Origin: Pseudomonadota bacterium
GTDB lineage: Bacteria; Pseudomonadota; Gammaproteobacteria; Pseudomonadales; Pseudohongiellaceae
Direction of reading: 5' to 3'
Length of the DNA stretch: 64,000 nt
NCBI GenBank assembly: GCA_027623555.1
Contig: JAQBSZ010000004.1
Span: 124,001 to 188,000 of the forward strand
Shown here: positions 8,914 to 17,753 of the stretch, one piece after another
Layout: each line of letters opens with the position of its first letter
Numbering within the stretch: the stretch's first letter is position 1
The notes under the pieces: generated by a model
Database searches by the model: none
The model's input: the letters and a program-made list of their open reading frames with translations, nothing else
What the model was told of the DNA's origin: nothing
Made by a program: the position numbers and the translations under genes

Positions 8914-9690
8914 ATGATTCACATACGCCTTGCTCTATCTCGAAAATTGGTCGGGGCTGTGGCCCTTATATTTCTCGGCCTTACGAGTGAAGTGCTCGCG
9001 GCCGAGAATCCGTGGTTTGTGGAAGTTGCTTTTGTTGCATCAGAACTTGATGACCCGATAGATAGGAATTTATCCAGCGTATTTGATACTGGTATTACCC
9101 CGGTATTCGTTAACAGCAATGGGTTTGAAAGTGATGACGCGGCTGGTCTGGGTGTTGGTTACTATTTCTCCCCTGATTGGGGCGTGAGACTCACCTGGTC
9201 CGAAATTGATAATTTTGAAACCCTGACACTGATCGATATTCCCCAGTTTCCTCGAGAAATACTGAACAACCAGGAAATAAACATAGATGGGTTCAACATT
9301 GGGGTTTTTACTGAGCTTAAAATAGCCAATCGCTGGTCCCTGCGAGGCGAGGTCGGGGTTTTCGTCTACAATCACAAACTCAATACGATAAGTGGCAGGT
9401 CTGCCGTAGCTCAAGGAGTACTCGTTTCTGTACCCAATGCGACCTATAATCCCAATGACAACTTACATGGTGGTGTGCGCGCAGAACAAGTCGACACATT
9501 TTACTTACCTGCTTCTTTTGCCACTCCAATCCAGAATGAAGCAAATCGCGGCGCGGCGCTAAGTGTTTCACTTGGCACGGTATACAGGCTTACAGAAAAA
9601 ATCGGACTAACCCTGGACTACCAGTTTATCGATAATATCGAGGATAGCCGCTTTAAAGGATTGCGGTTAGGTATACGACTGAGGCTCTAA
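8914..9690 (+). CDS. Outer-membrane beta-barrel protein, OmpW-like
   Basis: A 258-residue exported protein with a signal peptide ending at about VLAAENP (cleavage near residue 30). The mature part alternates polar and aromatic residues as in small beta-barrels, with GLGVGYYFSPDWGVRLTW and GGVFTEL-like strands and a final strand RLGIRLRL. The GYYFSPDWGVRL pattern is shared with OmpW and OmpA-like barrels. The terminal residue is Leu rather than the common Phe. Likely an outer-membrane protein; ligand unknown. It stands alone between the intron and the second repeat copy. Confidence 0.7.
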   Translation: MIHIRLALSRKLVGAVALIFLGLTSEVLAAENPWFVEVAFVASELDDPIDRNLSSVFDTGITPVFVNSNGFESDDAAGLGVGYYFSPDWGVRLTWSEIDNFETLTLIDIPQFPREILNNQEINIDGFNIGVFTELKIANRWSLRGEVGVFVYNHKLNTISGRSAVAQGVLVSVPNATYNPNDNLHGGVRAEQVDTFYLPASFATPIQNEANRGAALSVSLGTVYRLTEKIGLTLDYQFIDNIEDSRFKGLRLGIRLRL

Positions 9691-9763
9691 CTTCTTGTGT
9701 CTACGGATTACTGATCTTGCGCTCAGTCTAGCTTCGAGCGAGAAGCCGGTAAAAGGGGCGAGA

Positions 9764-9784
9764 TTAAATTTTGATCAGTTTGCC
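9764..9784. repeat. 21-bp dispersed repeat, copy 2 (uninterrupted)
   Basis: Identical to 6338-6358. On the minus strand it is the end of a 48-codon open frame (ATG at 9912, stop 9766-9768) ending in NWLEGGKLIKI. The continuation at 9785-9800 matches the rejoined intron exons with a few substitutions, making this the natural empty-site reference for the intron. The gap between the porin-like gene and the next gene (9691-9951) otherwise shows no recognisable gene. Confidence 0.75.
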
Positions 9785-9951
9785 TCCTTCCAGCCAATTG
9801 CGGTCATCTCCATCAGTAGTTGTGCAGAACTGGACTGAGCATGCTCCGCGGTAGTTCGATTCCGTCTCTGCACGACCTTTTGGATCTATTTCCCAGTTCC
9901 CAGCAAACATCTAAGTTGCCAGGTTATGAGTATCCCCTACCCCCCATTAGT

Positions 9952-10383
9952 TTACTTATTAGTTTCCGTTTCTTTTTCAAGAAGCGCTACAAGTTCTTCT
10001 ATAGTGTCCGGGAGCCTTGCGTCCAGCAATTCCGCTCGGGCGGCACTATAACGTTTCTGAATATTCGCCAGAATTGATGAATCACGTATGCCCCGGTAGG
10101 TTTCAATATATATTCTGATCTCATCAGCGAAGCTGCCCCTGCGGTTAACGGTGGTTTGTCCCCTTGTCCCTAACGCTGTTCGCACTGCAATTATTATATT
10201 GTCTTGCAACATTGAGTCGGTTGCCATGCTGTCGGCCAGGGGCGTTTGTGAATCCGAAACTGCCTCATTCGACTGACTACTACCCAACACTTCTGCACTC
10301 TGGGGAGATTGGGCGTACAACAAGCCGACTGGCACTAGAGTTAGAACCAAAATCAAGCATACTTTGTCTCGTGAATTGAACAT
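9952..10383 (-). CDS. Uncharacterised exported protein
   Basis: A 143-residue protein with a clear Sec signal peptide (hydrophobic stretch then LLYAQS, cleavage near residue 25). A Ser/Gln/Asp-rich linker follows to about residue 60, then a helical C-terminal part ending in an acidic, Lys-rich tail. No family recognised. It is transcribed away from the next gene and has no operon partner, so context gives no clue to function. Codon use resembles neighbours. Confidence 0.55.
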   Translation of the reverse strand: MFNSRDKVCLILVLTLVPVGLLYAQSPQSAEVLGSSQSNEAVSDSQTPLADSMATDSMLQDNIIIAVRTALGTRGQTTVNRRGSFADEIRIYIETYRGIRDSSILANIQKRYSAARAELLDARLPDTIEELVALLEKETETNK

Positions 10384-10685
10384 AGATTGAATCTGCTCAT
10401 TCTATTTCAGTGATGATGTATTTTTTAATATCTATAAAGTACCAGCTTTTCGACACTGTTGTACCTTGAATTAATTGGATTATCTGGTAGTGAAAGTGAA
10501 TTTATTCAATGACGAGGCAGTGAGTCTATCGAGTGTTAGCTAAACCAACTCAATTAATCATCTATTTCAGTAGTAGAACGCGCAAATATCGACTGACTTT
10601 CACAGTCAACTGCTATCATTCCCCGACTCAATATATTTCCGATGTGGCATACTCGCTGTATCACCTATAAACAGAAATTCCGCTA
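10384..10685. other. Intergenic region without recognised gene
   Basis: About 300 bp between two divergently transcribed genes. AT-rich, so it probably holds promoters for both, but no unambiguous operator, repeat or RNA gene was seen. Confidence 0.5.
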
Positions 10686-11216
10686 ATGAACGCTCTGGAA
10701 CCGATTTTTCTGATCAGCCTGGCCGGGGGCCTGGCCGTACTGTTCTTTGGGCGAAGATTATTCTGGCTATACATAGGCTTGGTCGGGGTACTCGCTGGGT
10801 TTGAACTATCACAGACTTACTTTCCAGACATGCCTTATTGGCTGTCGCTTACCATTGCCATCATACTCGGAGTCATCATGGCTGTGCTTGCCATAGCCCT
10901 GCAATATGTGGCCATGGCACTGGCGGGGTTTGTCGGTGGGGCCTATGTAGCTCTACAGATTATGACGCTGTTACCTGCGATTGATGTTTCGCAGCTTCCC
11001 GAATGGCTGTTACTGGTACCCGGGGTATTTGGAGCCCTGATCTGCCTGGTGGTGTTCAACCCGGCATTGATCGTGCTGTCGTCATTTACGGGGGCGGCTG
11101 TATTGGCGCAATTGGTGCCACTTGATCCGCTGCTTCAGAATGGATTGATGTTAGTGCTGGCCCTGGTTGGCATGGGGTTTCAATTCGTGGTGTACAAGCG
11201 GCGGGACGAGGAATAA
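10686..11216 (+). CDS. Multi-pass membrane protein, DUF4203-like
   Basis: A 176-residue integral membrane protein with about six or seven hydrophobic helices and a short basic-acidic tail (YKRRDEE) in the cytoplasm. Gly-rich helices such as GFVGGAYVALQ and GVFGALICLVVFNPALIVLSS recall the TM7S3/DUF4203 type, but the assignment is tentative. There is no signal peptide and no operon partner. Function unknown. Confidence 0.7.
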   Translation: MNALEPIFLISLAGGLAVLFFGRRLFWLYIGLVGVLAGFELSQTYFPDMPYWLSLTIAIILGVIMAVLAIALQYVAMALAGFVGGAYVALQIMTLLPAIDVSQLPEWLLLVPGVFGALICLVVFNPALIVLSSFTGAAVLAQLVPLDPLLQNGLMLVLALVGMGFQFVVYKRRDEE

Positions 11217-11510
11217 CCCGGGAACAGTGGACATTGAAAAGATAGTAAATTATCTACTCTTTGCTTCGATTATTGACCCATAGAATTAGGAAACGCAGGG
11301 ACTAAATAAGTCGCGGGATTCAGGAGAGATTGATTCACATTTTGGCTAAGGCAAAATAACCCCAACTCACTATTTTGTAGATCAATGCCTGCAATTGTTA
11401 GGAGCAGTCAGTGGTAAGCCAGGGCGATCCCGTTCGGGGCAGCCTTCGGCTGTTTGCGCTGCTGACGCAGCTTTCGAACTGGGAGTTTGAACCAAATTCT
11501 CCAATCCCTA

Positions 11511-11549
11511 CCAATAACAAAACCCACTCAAGGTGGGTTTTGTTATTGG
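11511..11549 (-). terminator. Terminator hairpin fused to the 3' end of tRNA-Arg
   Basis: A perfect 17-bp inverted repeat (11511-11527 and 11533-11549) separated by a 5-base loop TCAAG. The core AAAACCCAC / GTGGGTTTT is a typical Rho-independent hairpin for the minus-strand tRNA. The outer arm extends into the encoded CCA end of the tRNA. Confidence 0.8.
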
Positions 11550-11623
11550 CACGCCCGGAGAGATTCGAACTCCCGACCAACTGGTTCGAAGCCAGTTACT
11601 CTATCCAGCTGAGCTACGGGCGC
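11547..11623 (-). tRNA. tRNA-Arg (anticodon TCG)
   Basis: The minus strand folds into a full cloverleaf: acceptor GCGCCCG paired with CGGGCGT (one G-U), D arm GCTC...GAGT, anticodon stem ACTGG/CCAGT with loop CTTCGAA, and T arm GGGAG-TTCGAAT-CTCTC. Anticodon TCG reads CGA. Discriminator G and an encoded CCA end at 11547-11549 complete it. Confidence 0.95.
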
Positions 11624-11701
11624 GTGGATTGCGGATTATATATGTTTTTACTCAATGGGGTCACTGTATACTAACCCTCGTCCTCCACCTAACTGGAAGA
11701 A

Positions 11702-12781
11702 ATGAAACCTCTGCTTCGAATCCATGCTGTAATCGTTCTGCTTTTACTACTACCAGCCACGGTATCAGCACAGTTATCCCTGCTCGACGAATACATTCTC
11801 GGTGAGATGGCCCGAGAAAATATTCCCGGTCTGTCAGTCGCCGTTATCTCCGGGCAGGAAACCGGTATTCGTAGTTACGGCGTAAGAAAGAACGGCAGTG
11901 AAGCGCTGGTCAACAATGAAACCATCTTCGAGGCGGCTTCTCTCAGCAAACCGGTGTTTGCGCTGCTGGTTCTGGAGCTGGCCGATCGGGGCATACTCGA
12001 TCTGGACAGACCGGTTCACGAATACGTCGATCAATCCGGTTCCTTTGGTACGGAATTTTTTGAGAGTGAATCCTATCAGCAAATCACACCGCGCATGGTG
12101 CTCAGTCATACTTCCGGGCTGCCCAATGGCACCCCTACCCCGGGCCGCATACATTTCGAGCCGGGCAGTGATTTTGCCTATTCGGGTACGGGTTACCGCT
12201 ACTTGCTCGCGGCCGTTAACAAGCTAACCGGACAGTCCCTGACCGCGCTACTGGATGAGTATATTTTTGCTCCGCTGGCAATGCACAGCTCCAGCTTTCT
12301 CTGGAGACCGGAATTTGCTAGCAATGCCGCCTGGGGACATTCTGCAGCCGGTGAGGTCGAACGCGAGATCCTGCATTTGGAAACGGAATTTCCGGAAGGT
12401 GGCCTGCTTACCAACGTCAACGACTATGCGAGATTTCTCAGTCATATCATCGAACGCTATAAAGCGGGTGATGCGGTGATTCGAGGCATGATTGCACCGC
12501 GTGTAACCGCGCAGGACTACCGGGAGTCCGGACAGATGTCATGGGGTCTGGGGTGGGGAATCGAACAGGCCGGCCAGGGCCAACGCATCTGGCATACCGG
12601 TAGTAACGGGCCCTTCAAGAGCTTCGCCCTGGTACATCCGGAGCGTGCCTCGGCATTGCTGTTTTTTGCCAATGCCGAAAATGGCCTGGAGGTAATTCCC
12701 GGTCTTCTGGATAAAACCCTTGGCGCTTCTGCGCTGAGCGATTATTACCAGAAAACTATCAGTGATTCCCGCCGCTATTAG
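11702..12781 (+). CDS. Exported serine hydrolase, beta-lactamase family (PF00144-like)
   Basis: A 359-residue periplasmic serine hydrolase of the class C beta-lactamase/D-aminopeptidase/esterase superfamily. The signal peptide ends at VSAQLS (about residue 23). The nucleophile motif SxxK is S80-LS-K83 (AASLSKPVF). The second motif reads YSGTGY at 160-165, with Gly in place of the Asn of YxN, and the third reads HTGSNGP in place of KTG, as in many esterase-like members. LSHTSGLP is also typical. It is probably a carboxylesterase or peptidase rather than a true beta-lactamase. Followed on the same strand by two membrane genes. Confidence 0.88.
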   Translation: MKPLLRIHAVIVLLLLLPATVSAQLSLLDEYILGEMARENIPGLSVAVISGQETGIRSYGVRKNGSEALVNNETIFEAASLSKPVFALLVLELADRGILDLDRPVHEYVDQSGSFGTEFFESESYQQITPRMVLSHTSGLPNGTPTPGRIHFEPGSDFAYSGTGYRYLLAAVNKLTGQSLTALLDEYIFAPLAMHSSSFLWRPEFASNAAWGHSAAGEVEREILHLETEFPEGGLLTNVNDYARFLSHIIERYKAGDAVIRGMIAPRVTAQDYRESGQMSWGLGWGIEQAGQGQRIWHTGSNGPFKSFALVHPERASALLFFANAENGLEVIPGLLDKTLGASALSDYYQKTISDSRRY

Positions 12782-12893
12782 TCGGCTCTTGGCAATCAAT
12801 GCCTGGGCCTGCCCACGTTGTGGTAATTGTTAACCCTCACGGTTATGCTGGCGTCTAAGATCAGATCATTGTCTTTTAAAGGGGGAGCAAAGC

Positions 12894-13676
12894 ATGACTG
12901 ATGTAACTGCGGGTAGCGTGACATCTGATCACAATCCTGCCACTGAATTTTCCGCGGCACCGATGCCCACCGTTCGCAAGATTCTGGAAGTGCTGGGCTG
13001 GTTTGCCGTTGGCCTGCTGGTGCTCACCGGGCTTACTGCCATTTTCGGCCGTACCGGTTTCATGATTGGGGCCTTGTCTGAACCAATTGCTAATCCGGAA
13101 GAGGTTTTCAATCCATTCGAGATACGCTACTACACGAACTCGCTCACCACTTTCCTGCACCTGGGGCCCGGTTTCCTGGTGATGACCCTTGGACCAATTC
13201 AGTTTATGCGCGGCGTGCGCAAAAAACATCTCGGCTTGCACCGTTGGAGCGGTCGGGTATTCCTGCTGTGTGCAGTGATAGGCGCATTTTCCGGCATCAC
13301 TATCGGGGTGTTCGATCCCTTCATGGGCGTGGGCGGTCAGGGTTTTAACGAATCCATGGCCACCGCCTTCTTCTCGGCCTATATCCTGTTTTGCCTGTGC
13401 ATGGCCTACTCACGAATTCGCAGGAAGATGTTCGGCCAGCACCGTGAATGGATGATTCGCTCTTTTGCCCTGCTGCTGGCAATCGCTACCGAACGGCTGA
13501 TGCTCACTGCCTTACAGATAACCACCGGTATCGATATCGCTGTGTTGTTTGGCACCACATTCTGGATGGCAGCCGTGACCAATATGGCGGCCAGCGAGGT
13601 GTGGATCGCCCTGACCCGCACACCCGGCAACGGCGCTCGCCACTGGAAGGATCTGGACGCGAAGGCGACAGCCTAA
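12894..13676 (+). CDS. DUF2306-like membrane protein
   Basis: A 260-residue integral membrane protein. About seven or eight helices follow a hydrophilic N-terminus of 30 residues. The conserved pattern FLHLGPGFLVMTLGPIQF, then KKHLGLHRWSGRVF, and a later GQHREWMIRSFAL is that of the DUF2306 family, whose histidines suggest a cofactor site, although no function is established. RBS GGGGAG lies upstream of the ATG. It ends 14 bp before the DUF2721-like gene, so the two are probably cotranscribed. Confidence 0.82.
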   Translation: MTDVTAGSVTSDHNPATEFSAAPMPTVRKILEVLGWFAVGLLVLTGLTAIFGRTGFMIGALSEPIANPEEVFNPFEIRYYTNSLTTFLHLGPGFLVMTLGPIQFMRGVRKKHLGLHRWSGRVFLLCAVIGAFSGITIGVFDPFMGVGGQGFNESMATAFFSAYILFCLCMAYSRIRRKMFGQHREWMIRSFALLLAIATERLMLTALQITTGIDIAVLFGTTFWMAAVTNMAASEVWIALTRTPGNGARHWKDLDAKATA

Positions 13677-13690
13677 GTTAGCGGACCTGC

Positions 13691-14155
13691 ATGGATCAGA
13701 TTACCGCCATCGAGACCATCGCCGGAGTCATTCAATTGGCGGTGGCTCCGGTGTTCCTGCTCGCCGGCATCGCCGGCATGCTGAACGTGCTGTCGAGCAG
13801 GCTCGGTCGGGTGGTCGATCGTTTTCGCAAAGTCGAAGCGCGTATGTTGAGCGAGCCGCATGACGATCATGTTGTGTTACTGCAGACGGAGACTCGCGGC
13901 TTGTGGAAGCGTATCAGGTTGGTGAACTGGTCCATCCGTATGTTTGTGACCAGCGCTCTGCTGATAAGCCTGGTTATCGTGGCCCTGTTCTTCGGCGAAC
14001 TGGCCGGGCTGGACCTGTCAACCACGATCGCGGTGCTCTTCGTCGGATCGATGTGCCTGATAATCCTGGGGTTGGTGCTGTTCCTGGTTGAAGTCAGTAC
14101 CGCTACGCAGCACATCAACCAGGGCATTTCAGAGATTCTGGAAGAAGCCAACTAA
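13691..14155 (+). CDS. DUF2721-like membrane protein
   Basis: A 154-residue protein with an N-terminal hydrophobic helix (about 10-32) and two C-terminal helices (about 80-130), joined by a basic cytoplasmic segment. The block IQLAVAPVFLLAGIAGMLNVLSSRLGRVVDR is the signature of DUF2721. Function unknown. It is followed at once by a bidirectional terminator. Confidence 0.85.
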   Translation: MDQITAIETIAGVIQLAVAPVFLLAGIAGMLNVLSSRLGRVVDRFRKVEARMLSEPHDDHVVLLQTETRGLWKRIRLVNWSIRMFVTSALLISLVIVALFFGELAGLDLSTTIAVLFVGSMCLIILGLVLFLVEVSTATQHINQGISEILEEAN

Positions 14156-14176
14156 AAAGGTGCCTGGCACCTTTTT
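14155..14176. terminator. Bidirectional terminator / REP-like palindrome
   Basis: AAAAGGTG and CACCTTTT arms with a CCTGG loop form a hairpin with A-tract and T-tract on either side. It serves the convergent genes ending at 14155 and 14178. The GGTGCCTGGCACC core is also seen as a dispersed palindrome in many gammaproteobacteria, so it may have arrived as a REP-type repeat. Confidence 0.8.
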
Positions 14177-14177
14177 T

Positions 14178-16394
14178 CTAATTGAATATATCGATAATGC
14201 GGCTGTATTTTAGAATGAACTGCTGCGCATTGTGCTGCGGTGCACCCAAGCCGCTGTCATCCACTTCGTTATAGACCAGGTATAAACCTGAATTTGCTGA
14301 TTGCAACCAGGCGAATCGCAGGTTGGTGGCGAACACGTCATCACGCTTGTTGTATTGCACCAGGGTCTGTATGGAAATTCTTGGCGTAAAGGAATACGAC
14401 AAGCGCAATCGTGCCAGGTCTACTTCGAAGTCACCGCCGGGAATCGGCAGGTCGATATCGCTGTGACTCCAGCTTAACTCGGTGCTGAATTTCTCTCCGA
14501 CCCGATAGCGAACGGTGGGTTCGACGTTAACCCGGTCACCGCCGAAGAAGCCGCCGATTGTGCTGCGTACATTCAGGCTGAGCGGTGCACCCTGGTTGCT
14601 CATGAACACCAGCTGTGCCTCTTCGTGTTCATATTCATCGACAGGAACGGTGACGCCATTGACGATTTGAAACGACTCCTGCACACCTTCCTGGGTGAAA
14701 TTCACCCCGGTGTGAATCTCCATGCCGCTTTCGAATTCCCAATGATTGTCCACATGCAGGTATCCGGTTTGCTGGTTGCCGTCGAAATCCCAATAGCCAC
14801 GATAGTTGATGTGTGGACGTAGCTCATGCAGGCCCCAGAGATCGTTAGGTCGAAAAGCACGCCGGATACCACCCTCGAATTTGCGGTAGCCGCGCCGCGC
14901 GAGAAAGCCCACTTCGGGATTAAAATTTTCAGCGATTTGGGTATACCCGGCGTTAAGCGTCCAATCGGCTGAATCATAATTCCAGCTTGTGCCTACGGCC
15001 GTTTCCCGATCCGAGATCCCCGGTGTATCGGTGCGGGCTGCCCAGCCGGTAATCAGGGTGTTATTGCCTATTCCCCACCGTCCATCCACGGCGTAGGTGC
15101 GATTATAGTCATCCCCGGAACTGGTCAGCGCGCCACCTTCACCGTCTCTTTCGACGAACATCGCGCCGATAGACGAACGATTACCGAATTCCTGGCTGAC
15201 TCGCGCTACCGAAAAATCATTAGCCGAAGCCACCCCGGTAACACTCTCCGTACGCATGCGTAGCAAGCCGATATTGGTGTCGTTGCCGACCTTTCCAGTG
15301 AGTCGCGCTCCACCGTCGATTGGCAGCTGGGTGCCTCCGGCACCAACACCGATCCGGCGACTGAAGAAGAGTTCGGTTTCGCGGGGATTTCCGACGGCAA
15401 ACTGGCCGGCATTCTCCAGGAAGAATGGCCGCTTCTCAGGGAAGAACAGGCTGAAGCGATCGAGATTGACTTGCAGATCGTCTACTTCGACCTGGGCAAA
15501 ATCTGTGTTGTAAGTGGCATCCAGCGTCAGTGAAGGGGTCACCGAGTACTTGACATCGAAACCATATTCTTCGTTGTTATAGGTTCCGGATGTAAGCCTG
15601 CCTCCTCGAGCAGAAGAACTTAAAGCATAAGGCGTTATCAGCAGATTGCGCTGAGCTGGAACACGTATGCCCTGAACATAACCGGCATCTGACACGCGAT
15701 TTAAATTGTACTGACGATCCAGCGGTGCCCAGTAGGCAACCTCGTTATTGCGGCGAATATTGCGCTGAAAATTAATGCCCCAGGTCTGTTCCTCACCGGA
15801 ACCGAAGCGAAGTGAGCGGAAGGGAATCTCCATCTCGGCGCTCCAACCAATATCCGAGATCTTGGCATTCACCGTCCAGGTCGTGTCCCAATTCAGGTTG
15901 AATCCGGAGCCACCACCGCGGAACCCACCGGCGCCTTCGTTGGTAACCTGGGCATCGTATTCCACCCCGGCTGGGTTGGTGCCAAACACGAAGCCATTCT
16001 GCCGGTCCGCCATGCCATCAATTATTACCTGAAAACTGTCCGTATCATTGAGGGAGGAATCGCGACGACTGTCGGCCACGATAATGCCAGCCGGATTATC
16101 ATCGTAGGCAACTACCCCGATATAGAGCGCCACGTCGGAATAACCTACAAACACTTCGGTACGCTGGGTGGCGGGCCGACCCTCGTCGGGCCGTACCTGC
16201 CAGAAGCCACTGGTGGGCGGTACCTGGGTCCAGGCCGAATCCGCCAATACCTCGCCGTCGATGACCGGAATGGTACTTAAGGGAAACGCGGTGGTCGAAG
16301 GGTTAACTACTCTGGATTGAAGCTCCTGGCCATAGGACGGAGCCATTACTGTCAGTATAAATATCAGGCCAGGTAACTTCTTCAAGTTCAACAT
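14178..16394 (-). CDS. CBM9-like domain plus DUF5916 outer-membrane protein
   Basis: A 738-residue exported protein. The ATG at 16394 is preferred over an upstream ATG (16448): it gives a clean signal peptide (cleavage after SYGQ) and has TAGGA 5-9 nt upstream. An N-terminal carbohydrate-binding-like domain (VIDGEVLADSAWTQ ... SDVALYIGVVAYD ... WSAEMEIPFRSLRF) is followed by the DUF5916 barrel (LDATYNTDFAQVEVD, FPEKRPFFLENAGQF). The C-terminal half consists of repeated amphipathic beta-strands. It is probably an outer-membrane channel or receptor. Ligand is unknown. Confidence 0.88.
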   Translation of the reverse strand: MLNLKKLPGLIFILTVMAPSYGQELQSRVVNPSTTAFPLSTIPVIDGEVLADSAWTQVPPTSGFWQVRPDEGRPATQRTEVFVGYSDVALYIGVVAYDDNPAGIIVADSRRDSSLNDTDSFQVIIDGMADRQNGFVFGTNPAGVEYDAQVTNEGAGGFRGGGSGFNLNWDTTWTVNAKISDIGWSAEMEIPFRSLRFGSGEEQTWGINFQRNIRRNNEVAYWAPLDRQYNLNRVSDAGYVQGIRVPAQRNLLITPYALSSSARGGRLTSGTYNNEEYGFDVKYSVTPSLTLDATYNTDFAQVEVDDLQVNLDRFSLFFPEKRPFFLENAGQFAVGNPRETELFFSRRIGVGAGGTQLPIDGGARLTGKVGNDTNIGLLRMRTESVTGVASANDFSVARVSQEFGNRSSIGAMFVERDGEGGALTSSGDDYNRTYAVDGRWGIGNNTLITGWAARTDTPGISDRETAVGTSWNYDSADWTLNAGYTQIAENFNPEVGFLARRGYRKFEGGIRRAFRPNDLWGLHELRPHINYRGYWDFDGNQQTGYLHVDNHWEFESGMEIHTGVNFTQEGVQESFQIVNGVTVPVDEYEHEEAQLVFMSNQGAPLSLNVRSTIGGFFGGDRVNVEPTVRYRVGEKFSTELSWSHSDIDLPIPGGDFEVDLARLRLSYSFTPRISIQTLVQYNKRDDVFATNLRFAWLQSANSGLYLVYNEVDDSGLGAPQHNAQQFILKYSRIIDIFN

Positions 16395-16621
16395 TTTTGT
16401 CCTACTGCTCCTGATCTGCAGCTTGCAAGCAAATAGCTGCTCTGGCAATCAGCCGCGTACATTAGTAGAAGCGATGAACATTAGCAACTGACTGGCAGTC
16501 TAATAAAGCAAAGAAGTGTGACTGATTGTTACACCAAACCACAGCCTGAAGGCAGTCTTAAGCGCACTACCTTAAGGTCAGGTTACGGGGGCCTGATTAA
16601 GCATTCGTGGAGCAGATTTTT

Positions 16622-17071
16622 CTAACGCTTTACGGCAATCGACTGGATCTCGAAGCGGGCGTTAAACAACAGGGTGCCAACGCCGACAAATGCCCGGGCT
16701 GGGAACTCCTCGCTGAAATAGCCGCGATACACACTGTTGAATGCATTGTAATCAGACACATCGGCACTGAAGATCTGCACATACACCAGATCATTCATTG
16801 TCATATCAGCCGCTTCCAGCGTTGCCTTGATTGAGTCCATCAGCACTCGAGCTTCTTCTTCGGCTGTAGCAGGTACCTGACCATTGACCAGGCCCAGCAT
16901 GCCAGAGAGGTATAGCGTGTCGTCAGTCAGCACCGCCCCACTGAAAGGCAGAACGTCAGGATTGGAAGAATGTGAGGGGTTGATATAGGTCCTGTTCTGA
17001 GCCAGTGCCGCCGTCGACATCAGCAACAGGAATACCAGAGTAGTTGATAGCAGAGTTCTGAGTTTGCTCAT
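16622..17071 (-). CDS. Exported RidA/YjgF-family protein
   Basis: A 149-residue Rid-family protein preceded by a Sec signal peptide (LLMSTAALAQ, cleavage near residue 25). Rid enzymes usually act in the cytosol, hydrolysing reactive enamine/imine intermediates. The core is recognisable: PFSGAVLTDDTLYLSGMLGL, EEEARVLMDSIKATLEAADMTMNDLVYVQIF, and the C-terminal PARAFVGVGTLLFNARFEIQSIAV, which includes the conserved Arg region. RBS AGGAGA lies 9 nt before the ATG. Export suggests a periplasmic role for this member. Confidence 0.9.
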   Translation of the reverse strand: MSKLRTLLSTTLVFLLLMSTAALAQNRTYINPSHSSNPDVLPFSGAVLTDDTLYLSGMLGLVNGQVPATAEEEARVLMDSIKATLEAADMTMNDLVYVQIFSADVSDYNAFNSVYRGYFSEEFPARAFVGVGTLLFNARFEIQSIAVKR

Positions 17072-17237
17072 AAGCGGGCTTCTCCTGATTTCTCGTGTTG
17101 CTCCTTGTTAGGGAGAGAGTCCTATTCTTGCGCATATTCCATCACAATAAAACAAAAGCTTCATAACAAAAGAAGGTAGGCGAGAGTCGAATGCCATTGA
17201 AGATTCCACTATCGAACAATGGCACTCGATCAGTCGA

Positions 17238-17753
17238 TCAGTTATTGCGTTGGAAAAACCTGGAATTGATAAAATTGTAGTCGGTAGCTGCCGCGAAGAG
17301 ATGGCAATCCCGACAGAAAGCCCCAAGGTCAGAATCGCCCGTACCGCGAGCGCCATCGGGCCGCACATATTCCCAATCTCCAGTCTCCGGTGACTGGCCC
17401 TGCGCGAGTTTGATCATGATAGTCAGATCAGGATTGCGACGAGCCTGTAACGCCGCCGCGTTATTAAAACTCTCCTTCAGCAAGATCGTTCCCGCGGGAT
17501 AGGGAAAACCCCGAGTCCCTCGATTAACTGCCTCACCCACGGAATTTACATAAATTTGCCGATAGGCGCTTACACCGTCATGCACGCTGCCGAGAAACCC
17601 GGTGGGATCACCCGTGGCGGGTTCCGGGGTCACTTTGTACCAGGACAGATAGTTATCCCATGCACTGGCCGGTGGCCCTAAAGGGGATGAGGTTGACATA
17701 CAGGCGGTAAGCGTAGCCAGAAAAATGGCTAGTGCGATAAATCTATATTTCAT
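17238..17753 (-). CDS. Cytochrome P460-family lipoprotein
   Basis: A 171-residue protein (start at 17753, where AGAGGA precedes the ATG). The lipobox LTAC places the lipidated Cys at 18, so it is anchored in the periplasm. A single c-type heme site CRDCH occurs at 147-151 near the C-terminus, and the P460-type fold is suggested by TGFLGSVHDGVSAYRQIYVN, YPAGTILLKE and DWEYVRPDG. P460 cytochromes oxidise hydroxylamine or nitric oxide; related single-heme proteins have other or unknown roles. No other nitrogen-oxidation genes are nearby, so the substrate is open. Confidence 0.82.
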   Translation of the reverse strand: MKYRFIALAIFLATLTACMSTSSPLGPPASAWDNYLSWYKVTPEPATGDPTGFLGSVHDGVSAYRQIYVNSVGEAVNRGTRGFPYPAGTILLKESFNNAAALQARRNPDLTIMIKLAQGQSPETGDWEYVRPDGARGTGDSDLGAFCRDCHLFAAATDYNFINSRFFQRNN

